From: an uncultured Rhodospirillales bacterium
Lineage (GTDB): Bacteria; Pseudomonadota; Alphaproteobacteria; RF32; CAG-239
Length of the DNA stretch: 7,786 nucleotides
Direction of reading: 5' to 3'
NCBI GenBank assembly: GCA_902795665.1
Contig: CADBMA010000042.1
Location: forward strand, 1 to 7,786
Shown here: positions 6,886 through 7,786 of the stretch, piece by piece
How positions within the stretch are numbered: the stretch's first letter is position 1
How the letters are laid out: every line of letters begins with the position of its first letter
The notes under the pieces: generated by a model
Seen by the model: the letters and a program-made list of their open reading frames with translations, nothing else
What the model was told of the DNA's origin: nothing
Database searches by the model: none
Translations under genes and position numbers: made by a program

Positions 6886-6906
6886 CAGTTATGAATATTT
6901 TGACAA
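6878..6906 (-). promoter_or_regulatory. Candidate promoter of tatD overlapping the alr start codon
   Basis: On the minus strand TTGTCA (plus 6901-6906, 5 of 6 matches) is separated by exactly 17 bases from TATCAT (plus 6878-6883, 5 of 6 matches). This predicts a start near 6871 and a leader of roughly 28 bases to the tatD ATG at 6842. The -35 box falls inside codons 4-6 of alr and the spacer covers the alr ATG at 6891. The 48-base gap 6843-6890 offers no equally good plus-strand promoter for alr; TATAAG at 6871-6876 is a weak -10 candidate without a -35 partner. Confidence 0.5.
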
Positions 6907-7786
6907 GACCGATATTGAACATAAATTTAAAAAACATTGTTAAAAATTATCACCTATTGCAAAAAATAGCCCCTCATGCAGTGGCGGCGGCTGTTGTCAA
7001 AGATGATGCCTATGGCCTCGGCGCCTTAAAAATTGCCCAAAAACTATACCAAGATGCCGGATGCCGTTGTTTTTTTGTGGCGCATGGCATTGAGGGGGAG
7101 CAGATTCGCCCGCTGGTTGGAAATTCGGATATTTATGTTTTGCAGGGCATGGGGGCGGATAGTTTAGATTCGTTTCAAAAGGCAAAATTAATACCGGTCA
7201 TTGCCTCATTGCCGCAATGGCAGTTTTGGAAACTCAACAAAATTGAGGGCATAAAGCCGGCCATTCAAATTGAAACCGGATTAAACCGCTTGGGTTTCAG
7301 AGAAGAAGAGCTTAAGAGCCTAAATGCCTCAGAGCGCAATGAAATTGGTTTGGTGATGTCACATCTTGCCTGCGGCGATGAAAAAGACCATTTTATGAAC
7401 AAGCATCAATTGCAGCGTTTTGATGAGCTGAAAGAACGCTATTTTCCCAATCATCAGGCTTCATTATCTGCGTCAGACGGCACTTTTTTGGGCAAATCTT
7501 TTCAAAAAGACATTGTGCGCCTTGGTGCGGCAATGTATGGCATAAACACCGCTCCTTATCGTGAAAATCAAATGCTGCCTTGCATAAGCGTTTGTGCTCC
7601 GGTCTTAAAAGTAGCGCCTTTGCCTCGTGGAGAGTTTGTTGGTTATTCGGTCACTTATCGTGCAGCCGACAATCGCAAAATTGCCATTGTATCAATTGGG
7701 TACGGCGACGGCATTCCTCGCTCATTATCCAATATTGGCAAAGTTTTCTTTACCTCTGCGGACAAAATCAGCGAAGCACGCATTAT
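6891..7786 (+). CDS. alr: Alanine racemase, 3' partial
   Basis: The frame is open from ATG 6891 to the window end, giving 298 residues of a protein usually about 360-380 long. Alanine racemase is a PLP enzyme that makes D-alanine for peptidoglycan in the cytoplasm. Visible landmarks are the PLP-binding Lys37 in VVKDDAYGLG (family AVVKANAYGHG), ETGLNRLGF (128-136), MSHLA, Ser195 in LSASDG, Arg210 in VRLGAAMYGI, the catalytic Tyr252 in VGYSVTY, and IGYGDGIPR (269-277). The Lys that is often carbamylated two residues before DTG in other alanine racemases is Gln126 here, a variation I believe is found in other family members too. The N-terminal barrel is complete and the C-terminal beta domain is cut. 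No frameshift was found on codon-by-codon reading. It is divergent from tatD and is probably expressed from an unseen or weak promoter in the 48-base gap. Confidence 0.93.
   Translation, partial: MNILTRPILNINLKNIVKNYHLLQKIAPHAVAAAVVKDDAYGLGALKIAQKLYQDAGCRCFFVAHGIEGEQIRPLVGNSDIYVLQGMGADSLDSFQKAKLIPVIASLPQWQFWKLNKIEGIKPAIQIETGLNRLGFREEELKSLNASERNEIGLVMSHLACGDEKDHFMNKHQLQRFDELKERYFPNHQASLSASDGTFLGKSFQKDIVRLGAAMYGINTAPYRENQMLPCISVCAPVLKVAPLPRGEFVGYSVTYRAADNRKIAIVSIGYGDGIPRSLSNIGKVFFTSADKISEARI

Noticed and set aside
6900..6928. TTGACA at 6900-6905 as a plus-strand promoter
   Set aside because: Inside alr with no -10 box at the right spacing; the reverse-strand reading gives the better promoter match.
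6878..6943. A 21-codon open frame starting at ATG 6878 and overlapping the start of alr in another frame
   Set aside because: It has no ribosome site at proper spacing, no recognisable product, and lies within a real gene. A leader-peptide role is conceivable but unsupported.
1..7786. A defence, CRISPR, toxin-antitoxin or other novel multi-gene system
   Set aside because: All seven genes match known housekeeping families with separate roles. No direct-repeat array, recombinase, transposase or composition shift was seen. TatD-like proteins occur in some defence clusters (for example Qat), but none of the partner genes is present.

Overview
The window is about 40% GC and holds seven protein-coding genes (two cut by the window edges) with very short intergenic gaps. 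I see no mobile element, CRISPR array, tRNA or rRNA. Gene content suggests a low-GC alphaproteobacterium, possibly an uncultured host- or gut-associated lineage. The main support is the HAD IIA protein, which resembles a subfamily I know mainly from Alphaproteobacteria, and the proteobacterial style of the Bat proteins. This placement is an inference, not a proof.

Layout. (1) 1-2039, plus strand: the C-terminal tail of a VWA/TPR-type Bat protein, then a full BatD, the end of a Bat (aerotolerance-type) membrane operon whose earlier genes lie outside the window. (2) 2057-3232, minus strand: an exported Sel1-repeat protein, convergent with batD. Its probable intrinsic terminator lies inside the batD coding region. 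(3) 3233-3364: a divergent promoter region. (4) 3365-5167, plus strand: a Uup-type ABC-F ATPase. (5) 5168-6034, minus strand: a HAD IIA-family protein whose stop codon abuts the ABC-F stop codon with no gap. It has lost the catalytic motif I aspartate. (6) 6099-6842, minus strand: a TatD-family metal-dependent hydrolase, probably transcribed with the HAD gene. (7) 6891-7786, plus strand: alanine racemase, running off the window. The best candidate promoter for tatD overlaps the first codons of alr.

The genes serve separate housekeeping roles: envelope stress or Bat complex, periplasmic repeat scaffold, ribosome-associated ATPase, hydrolases, and D-alanine supply for peptidoglycan. I found no convincing novel multi-gene system. 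The points most worth a second look are the HAD protein lacking its nucleophile and the way signals (terminator, 3' hairpin, promoter) are embedded in the coding sequence of the opposing neighbour.
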